From positions 12,572-76,571 of the forward strand of contig JBGAGT010000019.1 in assembly GCA_044226535.1 (NCBI GenBank): 64,000 nucleotides of DNA, written 5' to 3'. Position numbers and translations under genes: made by a program. The notes under the pieces were generated by a model. The model was not told the DNA's origin. It did no database searches and saw only the letters and a program-made list of their open reading frames with translations. Of the stretch, positions 38,995-46,765 are shown in pieces. Every line of letters begins with the position of its first letter. The first letter of the stretch is position 1. This DNA is from VBCG01 sp044226535 (lineage in GTDB: Bacteria > Pseudomonadota > Gammaproteobacteria > Burkholderiales > Casimicrobiaceae).

Positions 38995-39567
38995 TCAGGC
39001 CTTCAGCGGGATGAAGCGCAGCGACACGCCGTTGATGCACCAGCGGTCGCCGAGCGGCTTCGGCCCGTCGTCGAAGATGTGGCCGTGATGGCCACCGCAC
39101 TTGGCGCAATGCACCTCGAGGCCGACGAACACCGACTTGCTGCCGCGGCCCTTGTCGAAGGCGCCGGGAATCGAGGTCACGAAGCTCGGCCAGCCGGTGC
39201 CGCTGTCGAATTTCATCGCCGAGGTGAACGAGGGCAGCGAGCAGCCCGCGCAGACGAACACCCCGTCGCGCTTCTCGCGGTTGAGCGGGCTCGAGCCGGG
39301 GTACTCGGTGGCGTCGAGGCGCAGCACCCTGAAGCTCTCGGGCGGCAGCGCGGCGCGCCATTCGGCCTCGGTCATGGTCACGGGCTTCGCGTCGGTGGCG
39401 ATGGTGGCGCCGGGTGCGAGGAGCTTGCGCCAGTCGCGCTGCAGCGCCTCGACCGCCTCGGGCGTGCCGCCCTTCGCGTACTCGGCGCGCGCGAGCGGCC
39501 CCACGAGGGTGCTGCCGAGCGAAGCGGAACCTGCGAGCGCCAGCGAAAGCCACCTGCGGCGATTCAT
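38995..39567 (-). CDS. msrB: Peptide-methionine (R)-S-oxide reductase, exported
   Basis: 190 residues. The N-terminus MNRRRWLSLALAGSASLGSTLVGPLARA is a twin-arginine-like signal peptide, so the enzyme probably acts in the periplasm. The MsrB domain has two zinc CxxC pairs (CAGC and CAKCGGHHGHIF) and the catalytic Cys177 in RWCINGVSLRF. It reduces the R-sulfoxide of methionine. ATG 39567 has GGAGG nearby. Export of MsrB and the folded-state Tat route fit zinc loading before export. No MsrA or MsrP is adjacent. Confidence 0.92.
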   Translation of the reverse strand: MNRRRWLSLALAGSASLGSTLVGPLARAEYAKGGTPEAVEALQRDWRKLLAPGATIATDAKPVTMTEAEWRAALPPESFRVLRLDATEYPGSSPLNREKRDGVFVCAGCSLPSFTSAMKFDSGTGWPSFVTSIPGAFDKGRGSKSVFVGLEVHCAKCGGHHGHIFDDGPKPLGDRWCINGVSLRFIPLKA

Positions 39568-39706
39568 GGTGAAGACCTCCTGTCGTCCCTGGGCGCGGCC
39601 CGATGCGGGACGGTCGTCCCGCCGAGCGTGAACCTTACAACGCCTTGGACTGTGCTGCGAGCCGGCAGTTCGGCGGCAGGGGCCGGGGCGTTCGCCGCGG
39701 AGGGCC

Positions 39707-40618
39707 TCAGCCGGCGGCCTTGTTGGCGTCGTCGGATTCGTGCGCCGGCCACACGTCGCGCACCACCTCGATCAGCGCGGCGATCACCGGGTCCCCGGCG
39801 CGCTCGCGCGGGTAGAGGAACTGCAGCTGGGTGGTGAGGCGCGGGCCCTTCCACAGCACGATCTCGCCGGCCTTGGCCTGCGCCTTCGCGAGGTCCTCGC
39901 GCATCAGCGACACGCCCAGCCCTGCGACCACCAGCGAGCTGATCACGGCCTCGTGGTCGGCCTCGATGCGCGTGGCGGGCTCGACGCCGTTCTCGTCGAA
40001 CAGGCGCCGCGTCAGCGCGCGATGGGTGCTGATCTCGGGGGTCATGATCCACGGCAGCATGGCGATGTCGTGGAAGCTCTTGCCGTCGACGCGGTCGCGC
40101 CATTCGATCGGCGCGACGATGCGATAGGCGAACTCGGTGAGCGGCAGCGCGGCGACCAGCGGGTGGGTGCGATCGCCGTAGTAGAAGCTCGCGTCGAGCT
40201 CCTCGTCGCGCACCTTGTCGAAGGCCTCGCCGGAGACCTCGTGCTGCAGGACGATCTCGAGCAGCGGGTGGCGCTCGACCGCGCGCGCCAGGAACTGCGG
40301 CAGGCGCACGAACCCGGGGTCGGCGACCGTGCCCACGCGCGCATGCCCGGCGAGCTCGCCGTGGATGGCGTGCGCGGCATTGCGCAGCCCCTGCGCGGCG
40401 CCCAGCACCGCCTGGGCGTAGGGCAGCAGCTTGCGGCCGGCGGGGGAGAGCGCCATCCCCGACGAGGTGCGCTCGAACAGCACCACGCCAAGCTCGTCCT
40501 CGACGGCCTTGATCTGCGCCGACAGGGCGGGCTGGCTGACGTGCAGCCTGTCGGCGGCGCGCGTCAGGTGGGCCATTTCGGCCACCGCGACGAAGCCCCG
40601 CAGCTGGTAGAGCTCCAT
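39707..40618 (-). CDS. LysR-family transcriptional regulator
   Basis: 303 residues. The N-terminal helix-turn-helix LRGFVAVAEMAHLTRAADRLHVSQPALSAQIKAVEDELG is classic LysR. The effector-binding domain starts about residue 90, with STHRALTRRLFDENGVEPATRIEADHEAVISSLVVAGLGVSLM as the conserved second subdomain. The effector is unknown. It diverges from a small DUF3563-like gene with 187 bp between the starts, so it may regulate that gene and itself. GGAGT precedes ATG 40618. Downstream lies msrB on the same strand; a link to oxidative stress would be guesswork. Confidence 0.92.
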   Translation of the reverse strand: MELYQLRGFVAVAEMAHLTRAADRLHVSQPALSAQIKAVEDELGVVLFERTSSGMALSPAGRKLLPYAQAVLGAAQGLRNAAHAIHGELAGHARVGTVADPGFVRLPQFLARAVERHPLLEIVLQHEVSGEAFDKVRDEELDASFYYGDRTHPLVAALPLTEFAYRIVAPIEWRDRVDGKSFHDIAMLPWIMTPEISTHRALTRRLFDENGVEPATRIEADHEAVISSLVVAGLGVSLMREDLAKAQAKAGEIVLWKGPRLTTQLQFLYPRERAGDPVIAALIEVVRDVWPAHESDDANKAAG

Positions 40619-40715
40619 GGTGGACTCCTAACCCCTTCTATTACCGCGATTGTTGCAGTGCGTCAAGTCTAATCCTGGAATCAGATGGTCTTATGTCGCT
40701 GATTCGAAACAACGA

Positions 40716-40745
40716 TTGGAACGCTGACCTGTCAGTGCCTATATT
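40716..40745 (+). promoter_or_regulatory. Promoter of the DUF3563-like gene
   Basis: TTGGAA (40716-40721) and TATATT (40740-40745) with an 18-bp spacer. The A/T-rich stretch 40630-40745 between the divergent genes is the likely binding region for the LysR regulator. Confidence 0.5.
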
Positions 40746-40805
40746 GGCTCTGTGCGGTGCATCAAAAGTGCATCCGCGCCTTTGAATCACCGAAAGGACA
40801 CGATC

Positions 40806-41069
40806 ATGCGAGTTTCGACTGCCCCCGTGGACGGCTGGAGCGCCTACTACGCCCTCCTGACCGAAGCACTCTCCGCCAGCCCGCGCCCGAACGCCGCCCG
40901 CAACGCCGACGCGCGCCCCGCGGTGCGCCGCCGCAGCCTGGCCGAGCGGATCGACCACTGGTTCGCCGAGCGCCGGATCGCCGAGCAGGAGCGCTATCTC
41001 GCCCAGTCCGCCGACCTTTGCGAGCTCGAGCGCAGGCAGCGCGACGTCAACCTGTGGCGCTACTACTGA
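40806..41069 (+). CDS. Small DUF3563-like protein
   Basis: 87 residues. The C-terminal part (LAERIDHWFAERRIAEQERYLAQSADLCELERRQRDV) resembles DUF3563, a short family of unknown function common in Burkholderia, with the YLAQSADLxELERR core. The N-terminal half is unconserved and basic. AAAGGA lies upstream of ATG 40806, and a decent promoter supports expression. It is divergent from a LysR regulator. Such proteins are often abundant or stress-induced, but nothing here proves that. Confidence 0.7.
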   Translation: MRVSTAPVDGWSAYYALLTEALSASPRPNAARNADARPAVRRRSLAERIDHWFAERRIAEQERYLAQSADLCELERRQRDVNLWRYY

Positions 41070-41121
41070 TTCCGCCAATCGCCCGGCGCGCCGGCGGCCA
41101 CGCCGGTGCGCGGGCTTCCCG

Positions 41122-42369
41122 CTAGACCAGCCCGTCGAGCGGCTGCACGTCGACCTCGCTGCCCTCGGGCAGGTCGCCGACGTCGGTGCCCAGCACCACG
41201 AAGCAGTTGGCGCGGGACATCGACGACAGGATCCCCGAGCCCTGCCCGCCGGTGACGCGCACCGAGGCCGAGCCGTCGGCCTCGCGCGACACGATGGCGC
41301 GCTGGAATTCGGTGCGCCCCCGCGACTTGCGGATCGGCGACGCGAGGCGCGCGCGCAGGTAGGGCAGCGGCGGCTCGTCGCGGCGCCCCGAGAGCAGCAG
41401 CAGCGCCTCGCGCACGAACTGGTAGAACGTCACCATGGTGCTGACCGGGTTGCCCGGCAGCCCGAAGAAGTGCGCGCCGCCGAGCTTGCCGTATGCGAGC
41501 GGCCGTCCCGGCTTCATGGCGATCTTCCAGAACACCACTTCGCCCAGCGAGTCGAGGAGCTTGCGCACATAGTCGGCCTCGCCGACCGACACGCCCCCCG
41601 AGGTGATGACGACGTCGGCCGACGACGCGGCCACGCGGAAGGCGCGCTCCAGTGCCTCGGGCACGTCGGCCACCACGCCCATGTCGATGGGCTCGCAACC
41701 CAGCCGCTTCAGCATGCCGCCGATGGTGTAACGGTTGCTGTCGTAGAGCTGGCCTTCCGCCAGCGGGATGCCGATCGACACGAGCTCGTCGCCGGTGGAG
41801 AAGAACGCCACGCGCAGCCTGCGGAACACGGCGACCTCGCCGATGCCGATCGACGCCAGCATCCCGACCTCGGCAGGGCGCACGAGCTGGCCGCGCTGGA
41901 ACACCGTGGCGCCGCGCGCGAGGTCCTCGCCGGCGAGGCGCACGTTCTGGCCCTTCGTCTGCGCGCCGCCCGCGGCGATGCACGCACCTTGCGCGGTCTG
42001 CGACGCGCGCTCCTGCATCACCACGGTGTCCGCGCCACGCGGGATCACGCCGCCGGTGAAAATGCGCACCACCTCGCCCTTGCCCACGATGCCCTCGAAG
42101 GGATGGCCCGCGGCCACGCGCCCGACGCCGCGAAGCTCGGTCTCGCCGCCGGCGTCGAGGTCCTCGAAGCGCAGCGCCCACCCGTCCATCGCCGAGTTGG
42201 CGTGCGAAGGCACGTCGATCGGGGAGACGACGTCCTCGGCGAGCGTGCGGCCGAGCGCATCGCGAATGTGCACGCGCTCGAAGCCCTCGATCGGCTTGAG
42301 GTGCCGCCGGATCAGCTTGCGCGCGCCCTCCACGGGCATCGAGTTCGGGTCGTAGTCGTCGAGTTCCAT
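41122..42369 (-). CDS. moeA: Molybdopterin molybdenumtransferase
   Basis: 415 residues. MoeA inserts molybdate into adenylated molybdopterin. Blocks: PSHANSAMDGWALRFEDL (domain II), FTGGVIPRGADTVVMQE, STGDELVSIGIPLAEGQLYDSNRY, the molybdopterin-binding VITSGGVSVGEADYV and MKPGRPLAYGKLGG with FFGLPGNPVSTMVTF. It follows mobA by nine bases. TAGAAT on the minus strand (42376-42381) overlaps the mobA stop and lies exactly six bases before ATG 42369, so moeA may also have its own leaderless message. It depends functionally on the mod transporter encoded at 6-8 kb. Confidence 0.95.
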   Translation of the reverse strand: MELDDYDPNSMPVEGARKLIRRHLKPIEGFERVHIRDALGRTLAEDVVSPIDVPSHANSAMDGWALRFEDLDAGGETELRGVGRVAAGHPFEGIVGKGEVVRIFTGGVIPRGADTVVMQERASQTAQGACIAAGGAQTKGQNVRLAGEDLARGATVFQRGQLVRPAEVGMLASIGIGEVAVFRRLRVAFFSTGDELVSIGIPLAEGQLYDSNRYTIGGMLKRLGCEPIDMGVVADVPEALERAFRVAASSADVVITSGGVSVGEADYVRKLLDSLGEVVFWKIAMKPGRPLAYGKLGGAHFFGLPGNPVSTMVTFYQFVREALLLLSGRRDEPPLPYLRARLASPIRKSRGRTEFQRAIVSREADGSASVRVTGGQGSGILSSMSRANCFVVLGTDVGDLPEGSEVDVQPLDGLV

Positions 42370-42378
42370 GTCGCGATT

Positions 42379-43017
42379 CTAGTCGGTCATCGCGCCGCCG
42401 CCGTCGCGCCCGCCGCCTGCCAGCGCATCGAGCTCGGCGCGCGTGTTCACGTTGGCGAAGGCGCCGGCCTCGTCGTCGAAGTCCACCGCGAGCGCGTCGT
42501 GGCGGGCATACCAGTCCGCGACCCTGCGGCCGCCTGCGGACAGGAAGCGGGCGAGGTCCTCGCCGAGCTCGCGCAACACCAGCGCATGCGTCGGCTGGAG
42601 GCCCTCGCCGGTGCGCGCGCAGGCGAGCACGGCGCCTTGTTGCACGGCGGCCGCGCCGAGGCGGGCGCGCAGGTCGAGGGGTAGTCGCGGGACGTCGCAG
42701 GGCACGAACAGTACCCAAGGCGTCGTCGCGGCCGCGAGGCCGGCGGCGATGCCGGCGAGCGGCCCCGCATGCCCCGTGCCGCCGTCCGCGACCACGTCGT
42801 GGCCGAAGGCACGGTAGCGCTCGAGGTTGCGGTTCGCGCTCACCCGCAGCGTCGCCACCTGTGGCGCGAGGCGCCTCAACACATGCGAAACCAGCGGCTC
42901 GCCCTCGAAGGCGACGAGTCCCTTGTCGGCACCGCCCATGCGCCGTCCTTCGCCGCCCGCCAGCACCACGCCGGTGACCGCGTCGCGCGTGGGGAGGGGA
43001 TTGCCGTGGCCCGCCAT
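42379..43017 (-). CDS. mobA: Molybdenum cofactor guanylyltransferase
   Basis: 212 residues. The GTP-binding signature LAGGEGRRMGGADKGL near the N-terminus is diagnostic; GTGHAGPLAGIAAGL and FVPCDVPRLP follow, the latter carrying the metal-binding Asp. It attaches GMP to molybdenum cofactor to make the guanine-dinucleotide form used by DMSO-reductase-family enzymes. Its promoter region has TGC-TACCAT (an extended -10), six bases before ATG 43017, in a 13-bp element shared with moaA. A Gly/Asp-rich tail precedes the stop. Leads the mobA-moeA unit. Confidence 0.93.
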   Translation of the reverse strand: MAGHGNPLPTRDAVTGVVLAGGEGRRMGGADKGLVAFEGEPLVSHVLRRLAPQVATLRVSANRNLERYRAFGHDVVADGGTGHAGPLAGIAAGLAAATTPWVLFVPCDVPRLPLDLRARLGAAAVQQGAVLACARTGEGLQPTHALVLRELGEDLARFLSAGGRRVADWYARHDALAVDFDDEAGAFANVNTRAELDALAGGGRDGGGAMTD

Positions 43018-43023
43018 CGATCG

Positions 43024-43036
43024 ATGGTAGCAGGGG
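43024..43036 (-). promoter_or_regulatory. Extended -10 of mobA, shared with moaA
   Basis: On the minus strand CCCCTGCTACCAT contains TGC directly before TACCAT, the extended -10 pattern. The same 13 bases with one change occur at 49408-49420 upstream of moaA. TACCAT ends six bases before ATG 43017. Confidence 0.5.
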
Positions 43037-43134
43037 CAGGCGAGACATCAGCCATCGATCAGGTTGCGCGAAGGACTTCCACGCGCTCGCTGCCTAGAGT
43101 GCCGGCACTGCTTCCCGACACGCGCGAACACGTC

Positions 43135-43764
43135 ATGTCCACCTTCATCGTCCGTCGCCGCGGCATCGCAGCCAATGCCGCCGAGCTCGACTTCGCCCTC
43201 ACCCGCCTGCGCGACGCCGACGGATGGACGGGGCTGGACGCGCGCTGCGTCCACTCCTATGCGCTGCGCGAGAGCGACGGCAGGCTCGGGCTCGCCTGCG
43301 TCCTCGAGGCCGCCGCGGCGGAGGCCGTGCGCGACCACGCGCGCGCGGCGCAGGTCGCCGCACACGAGGTGCTGCGCGTCGGCCGCCTCGTCGTCGGGCG
43401 CGATTTCGCGTCGCCGCAGGCCTACCTCGTGCGACGGCGGTCGGGCTGGCCCGACGTCGAAGCCTTCGGCGGGGCGGCCGCGAGCGCGTCCAGCGCTGGC
43501 GGGGACGCGATGGTGTCGCAGGTCGCGTGGTTGCAAAGCTACGCCGTACACGAGCACGACCGGCGCATCGGCAGCGTTTGCCTCTACCAGGCGACCGGGC
43601 CGCGCGCGCTGTGGGACCACGCGCGCGTGGCGCGCATGCCCATCGCCGAGGTGCTACCGGTGCTCGGGCGCATCGTGTTCAGCCCCCTTCCGTTCGTCCC
43701 AACGGCTGCGCTACGCCCGCTGCGCGACCGATGGCTCCCTGCCGCGGGCAACCCAACCGAGTAA
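43135..43764 (+). CDS. Protein with two DUF4242-like repeats
   Basis: 209 residues made of two diverged copies of a ferredoxin-like domain of the DUF4242 type: residues 1-90 (FIVRRRGIAANAAELDFALTRL, CVHSYALRESDGRLGLACVL) and about 98-190 (YLVRRRSG, WLQSYAVHEHDRRIGSVCLYQ, DHARVARMPIAEVLPVLGRIVF). The next gene is a third, single-domain copy. DUF4242 includes the small nickel-binding SCO4226 type; whether metal sites persist here is unclear. ATG 43135 has no strong ribosome-binding site. It starts a + strand block inserted between mobA and moaA. Confidence 0.65.
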   Translation: MSTFIVRRRGIAANAAELDFALTRLRDADGWTGLDARCVHSYALRESDGRLGLACVLEAAAAEAVRDHARAAQVAAHEVLRVGRLVVGRDFASPQAYLVRRRSGWPDVEAFGGAAASASSAGGDAMVSQVAWLQSYAVHEHDRRIGSVCLYQATGPRALWDHARVARMPIAEVLPVLGRIVFSPLPFVPTAALRPLRDRWLPAAGNPTE

Positions 43765-43777
43765 AGGAAACATCGAC

Positions 43778-44050
43778 ATGAAGCGATACCTGATCGAACG
43801 CAACATCCCCGGCGTCGGCAAGCTCGACCGCCAGCAGCTCAGGGACGCGTCGGCGACATCCAACGCGGCGCTGGCCAAGCTGGACGGCAAGGTGCAATGG
43901 GTGCAGTCGTACGTGGTCGACGACCAGACGTTCTGCGTCTACCTCGCCGACGACGAGGCGGCCGTGCAGGAGCATGCCCGGCTGAGCGGCTTCCCCGCCA
44001 GCAAGGTGACGGAGGTGCGCACCGTCATCGAGCCGATGACGGCGTTCTGA
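43778..44050 (+). CDS. DUF4242 family protein (SCO4226-like)
   Basis: 90 residues, one DUF4242 domain: YLIERNIPGVGKLDRQQLRD, WVQSYVVDDQTFCVYLADDEAAVQEHA, GFPASKVTEVRTVIEPM. The V-Q/H-SYV-x-D core matches a small family with a dimeric ferredoxin-like fold, one member of which binds nickel. AAAGGAAA gives a strong ribosome-binding site before ATG 43778, 13 bp after the two-repeat gene, so both are co-transcribed. A hairpin follows the stop. Confidence 0.75.
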   Translation: MKRYLIERNIPGVGKLDRQQLRDASATSNAALAKLDGKVQWVQSYVVDDQTFCVYLADDEAAVQEHARLSGFPASKVTEVRTVIEPMTAF

Positions 44051-44055
44051 CCCCG

Positions 44056-44075
44056 GTTCCCGCGCTAGCGGGAAC
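44056..44075 (+). terminator. Hairpin between DUF4242 gene and mddA
   Basis: GTTCCCGC-GCTA-GCGGGAAC is a perfect 8-bp stem five bases after the stop, followed by a loose pyrimidine run (CCCTCTCTTTCC). It could weaken read-through into mddA. It resembles a lone arm of the GTCATCCCCGC repeat but lacks its flanks. Confidence 0.45.
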
Positions 44076-44103
44076 GCCACCCTCTCTTTCCATGGAACGA
44101 CAC

Positions 44104-44877
44104 ATGAACATCGCCACCCTGGTGTACGGGCTCGCGAGCTACGCGATCTTCCTCCTCACCCTGCTGTATGCAATGGGCTTCGTCGGCAATGCCGTCGTGC
44201 CGAAGTCGATCGACGTCGGCGTGCCGGCCGGCGCGGCCGGCGAGCCCCTCGGCGTCTCGCTGCTGGTCAACGTCGGGCTGCTCGCCGTGTTCGCGCTGCA
44301 GCACAGCGTGATGGCACGCCCCGCGTTCAAGCGCTGGTGGACGCAGGTGGTGCCGCCTGCGGTCGAGCGCAGCACCTTCGTCCTGCTGGCGAGCACGGCG
44401 TTGCTGCTGCTGTTCGCCGGCTGGCGACCGCTCGACGCGCCGATGCCCTGGGACCTGCGGGCCAGCGTCGCGGGCACCGCGCTGTCGGTGCTGGGTGCGC
44501 TGGGATGGCTGCTGGTGGTGGTCGCGACCTTCCAGATCGACCACTTCGAGCTCTTCGGCGTCAAGCAGGCCTGGTACGCGCTGATCGGCCGCCCGCTGCC
44601 CGCGCCCGTGTTTCGCGTCCCCGGCCTGTACCGGCAAGTGCGCCACCCGATCTACCTCGGCTTCATCCTCGCCTTCTGGGCGACACCCGCGATGAGCGCA
44701 GGCCACCTGCTGTTCGCGGTGGTGACGACGGCCTACATCCTGGTCGGCATCGGGTTCGAGGAACGCGACCTCGTCGCGCAGTTCGGCGACCGCTATCGGC
44801 GCTACCGCGCAAGCGTCGGGATGCTGTTGCCGAGGCCCAACACCCGGCGACGCCGCGCTGGCACAATGAACCCGTGA
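44104..44877 (+). CDS. mddA: MddA-like methanethiol S-methyltransferase (NnrU/ICMT fold)
   Basis: 257-residue membrane protein with five or six hydrophobic spans. It closely follows the MddA pattern: LLYAMGFVGNAVVPKSIDVG, LLAVFALQHSVMARPAFKRWWT, VPPAVERSTFVLLAS, FQIDHFELFGVKQ, LYRQVRHPIYLGFILAFWATP and VGIGFEERDLVAQFGDRYRRYR. MddA methylates methanethiol to dimethyl sulfide with SAM. RHP-x2-LGF and the EERDL-x5-Y segment are the SAM-binding part of isoprenylcysteine-methyltransferase-like enzymes. Substrate identity is family inference. ATG 44092 is an alternative start. The end overlaps the regulator start by four bases. Confidence 0.8.
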   Translation: MNIATLVYGLASYAIFLLTLLYAMGFVGNAVVPKSIDVGVPAGAAGEPLGVSLLVNVGLLAVFALQHSVMARPAFKRWWTQVVPPAVERSTFVLLASTALLLLFAGWRPLDAPMPWDLRASVAGTALSVLGALGWLLVVVATFQIDHFELFGVKQAWYALIGRPLPAPVFRVPGLYRQVRHPIYLGFILAFWATPAMSAGHLLFAVVTTAYILVGIGFEERDLVAQFGDRYRRYRASVGMLLPRPNTRRRRAGTMNP

Positions 44878-46718
44878 CCACCGCGACCCCCACGCCGTTG
44901 CTGCTGCGGTTCGGTGCCTGCGAGATCGACGAGGCGCGGCGCGCGCTGATCGCCGGCGGGCGCGAGCTCAAGCTGCAGCCGCGCGTGTTCGACGTGCTCT
45001 GCTACCTCGCGCGCCATCGCGACCGCGTGGTGTCGAAGGACGAGCTGCTCGACGCGCTGTGGCCCGGCGTGGTGGTGGTCGACAACGCCCTGCAGCGCGT
45101 CGTGTCGCTGGCGCGCGGCGCGCTGGCCGACGCAGGGCTCCCCGACGTCGTGCGAACCTATCCGCGCCGCGGCTATCGCTTCTGCATCGACGACGGGGCC
45201 GACGAGGCCTGCGCCGACGACGGCGCGATGCCCGCCGGCCAGGGGGAGGCCGGCGCATCGCCTGCCCGCGCGACGCTCGTCCGGCAGGCGCGTGCCGCGA
45301 TGGAGGCCCTCGACTGGACGGGCGCCTGCGAGGCCTTCGCCGCCGCCGACGAGCAGGCGGCACTCGCCCCCGACGAGGTCGAGCAATGGGGCCGCGCGGC
45401 CATCTGCGCGGGCCTCGGCCCGAGTGCCGTCGCGGCACTCGAACGCGTGGTCGCGGAACGCGACGCCGCCGGCGATTCGCTCGGCGCGGTGCGCGCCACG
45501 CTGCTGCTGGTGCAGATCCGCATCGACCACCGCCAGGGGGCGATCGCCAACGGGCTCCTCCAGCGCGCCTCGCGCTACCTCGACGGCGGCGCGCCCTCCG
45601 CCGAGCGCGGGCATTACGCGTGGATGGCAAGCCGCTTCTCGCTCGCCGGTGGCGACGCCGACCGGGCCTACGCGCTGGCCAGCGAGGCCTGCATGCTCGG
45701 GCGCGAGCTGCGCGACCCCGACGTCGAATGCCTGGGGCTCATGTACCGCGGCCACGCGATGGTCGCGCAGGGCAGGGTGAGCGAAGGCATCGCGCTGCAC
45801 GAGGAGGCCGCCGCGCTGATCCGCGTCGGCGGCGTGCGCTCGTGGGTTGCGGGCTGGGCGCTGTGCTCCATCCTGTACGCGGCGCGCTACCGCTGCGACT
45901 GGCAGCGCGCGGCGCAGTTCGCCGAGGTCTTCGAGCAATGGGCGCGCTCGAGCCGCATGCCGGCGTTCCCCGGCACCTGCCAGCTCCACCGCGCCGCGGT
46001 GCTCGGGGTGCAGGGCGAGCTCGCGCGGGCGGCCTCGGAGGTCCGCTCGGCGGTCGAGCTCCTGGCACGCGCCGCACCCTGGGCGGAAGGCGACGCCCAC
46101 GCGGTGCTGGGCGACGTGCTGTCGGCCATGGGCGATTTCGACGCTGCCGAGTCGGCCTACCGCCATGCGCACGCGCTCGGCTGGGACCCGCAACCGGGGC
46201 TTGCGCGCCTCCAGCTCCTGACCGGACGGCCCGAGCTCGCGCTGCGCGGCCTCGAAAGGGCGCTCGCGGAAGGCGACTGGTCGCTGCGCGAGCGGCGCGG
46301 CCAATTGTTCTGCCTGCTGGTGCACGCCGCGGTGGCCTCGGGCGACGTGGACCGCGCGCGCGAGGCGATGCGCACGCTTGCCACCGACCCGCAGATGCTC
46401 GCCACCGAGGCGCTCAAGGCGCAGCACTGCGCCGCGGAAGCCGAGGTCGCGATCGCCGACCGCGACCTCGTGGTGGCCGCGCGCCTCCTGCGCCGCGCGG
46501 CGCACCACTGGCGCGAGGTCGGTTCTCCGGGCGGGGAAGCCGAAGCGCGGCTGCGCCTCGCCGAGTGCCTGCTGAGCGATGACGACGTCACCGGCAGCGA
46601 ACTCGAGCTGCACGCCATCGACGCGAGGCTCGCGCCGTCCGTGCTGCCGCATGCCCGGCGGATCGACGCCTTGCGGGCTGCGCTGGGCGAGCGCGCGGCG
46701 ACGCGCGCCCGCCCCTGA
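44874..46718 (+). CDS. Winged-helix (OmpR/CadC-type) regulator with TPR-like C-terminal half
   Basis: 614 residues. Residues 1-105 form an OmpR/PhoB-type DNA-binding domain (LKLQPRVFDVLCYLARHRDRVVSKDELLDALWPGVVVVDNALQRVV, YPRRGYRF). There is no receiver domain and no membrane helix, so it is neither a response regulator nor CadC itself. Residues about 145-610 are Ala-rich helical repeats resembling TPRs (QAARAAMEALDWTGACEAFAAADEQ and many similar). GTG 44874 overlaps the mddA stop (GTGA); CACAAT lies six bases before it inside mddA. It probably controls the mddA/DUF4242 block. Signal unknown. Confidence 0.8.
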   Translation: MTTATPTPLLLRFGACEIDEARRALIAGGRELKLQPRVFDVLCYLARHRDRVVSKDELLDALWPGVVVVDNALQRVVSLARGALADAGLPDVVRTYPRRGYRFCIDDGADEACADDGAMPAGQGEAGASPARATLVRQARAAMEALDWTGACEAFAAADEQAALAPDEVEQWGRAAICAGLGPSAVAALERVVAERDAAGDSLGAVRATLLLVQIRIDHRQGAIANGLLQRASRYLDGGAPSAERGHYAWMASRFSLAGGDADRAYALASEACMLGRELRDPDVECLGLMYRGHAMVAQGRVSEGIALHEEAAALIRVGGVRSWVAGWALCSILYAARYRCDWQRAAQFAEVFEQWARSSRMPAFPGTCQLHRAAVLGVQGELARAASEVRSAVELLARAAPWAEGDAHAVLGDVLSAMGDFDAAESAYRHAHALGWDPQPGLARLQLLTGRPELALRGLERALAEGDWSLRERRGQLFCLLVHAAVASGDVDRAREAMRTLATDPQMLATEALKAQHCAAEAEVAIADRDLVVAARLLRRAAHHWREVGSPGGEAEARLRLAECLLSDDDVTGSELELHAIDARLAPSVLPHARRIDALRAALGERAATRARP

Positions 46719-46765
46719 CGCCTGCGCACGGCGCGGGCGATCGGCCCGCGCATGCCCCGGCGCCG

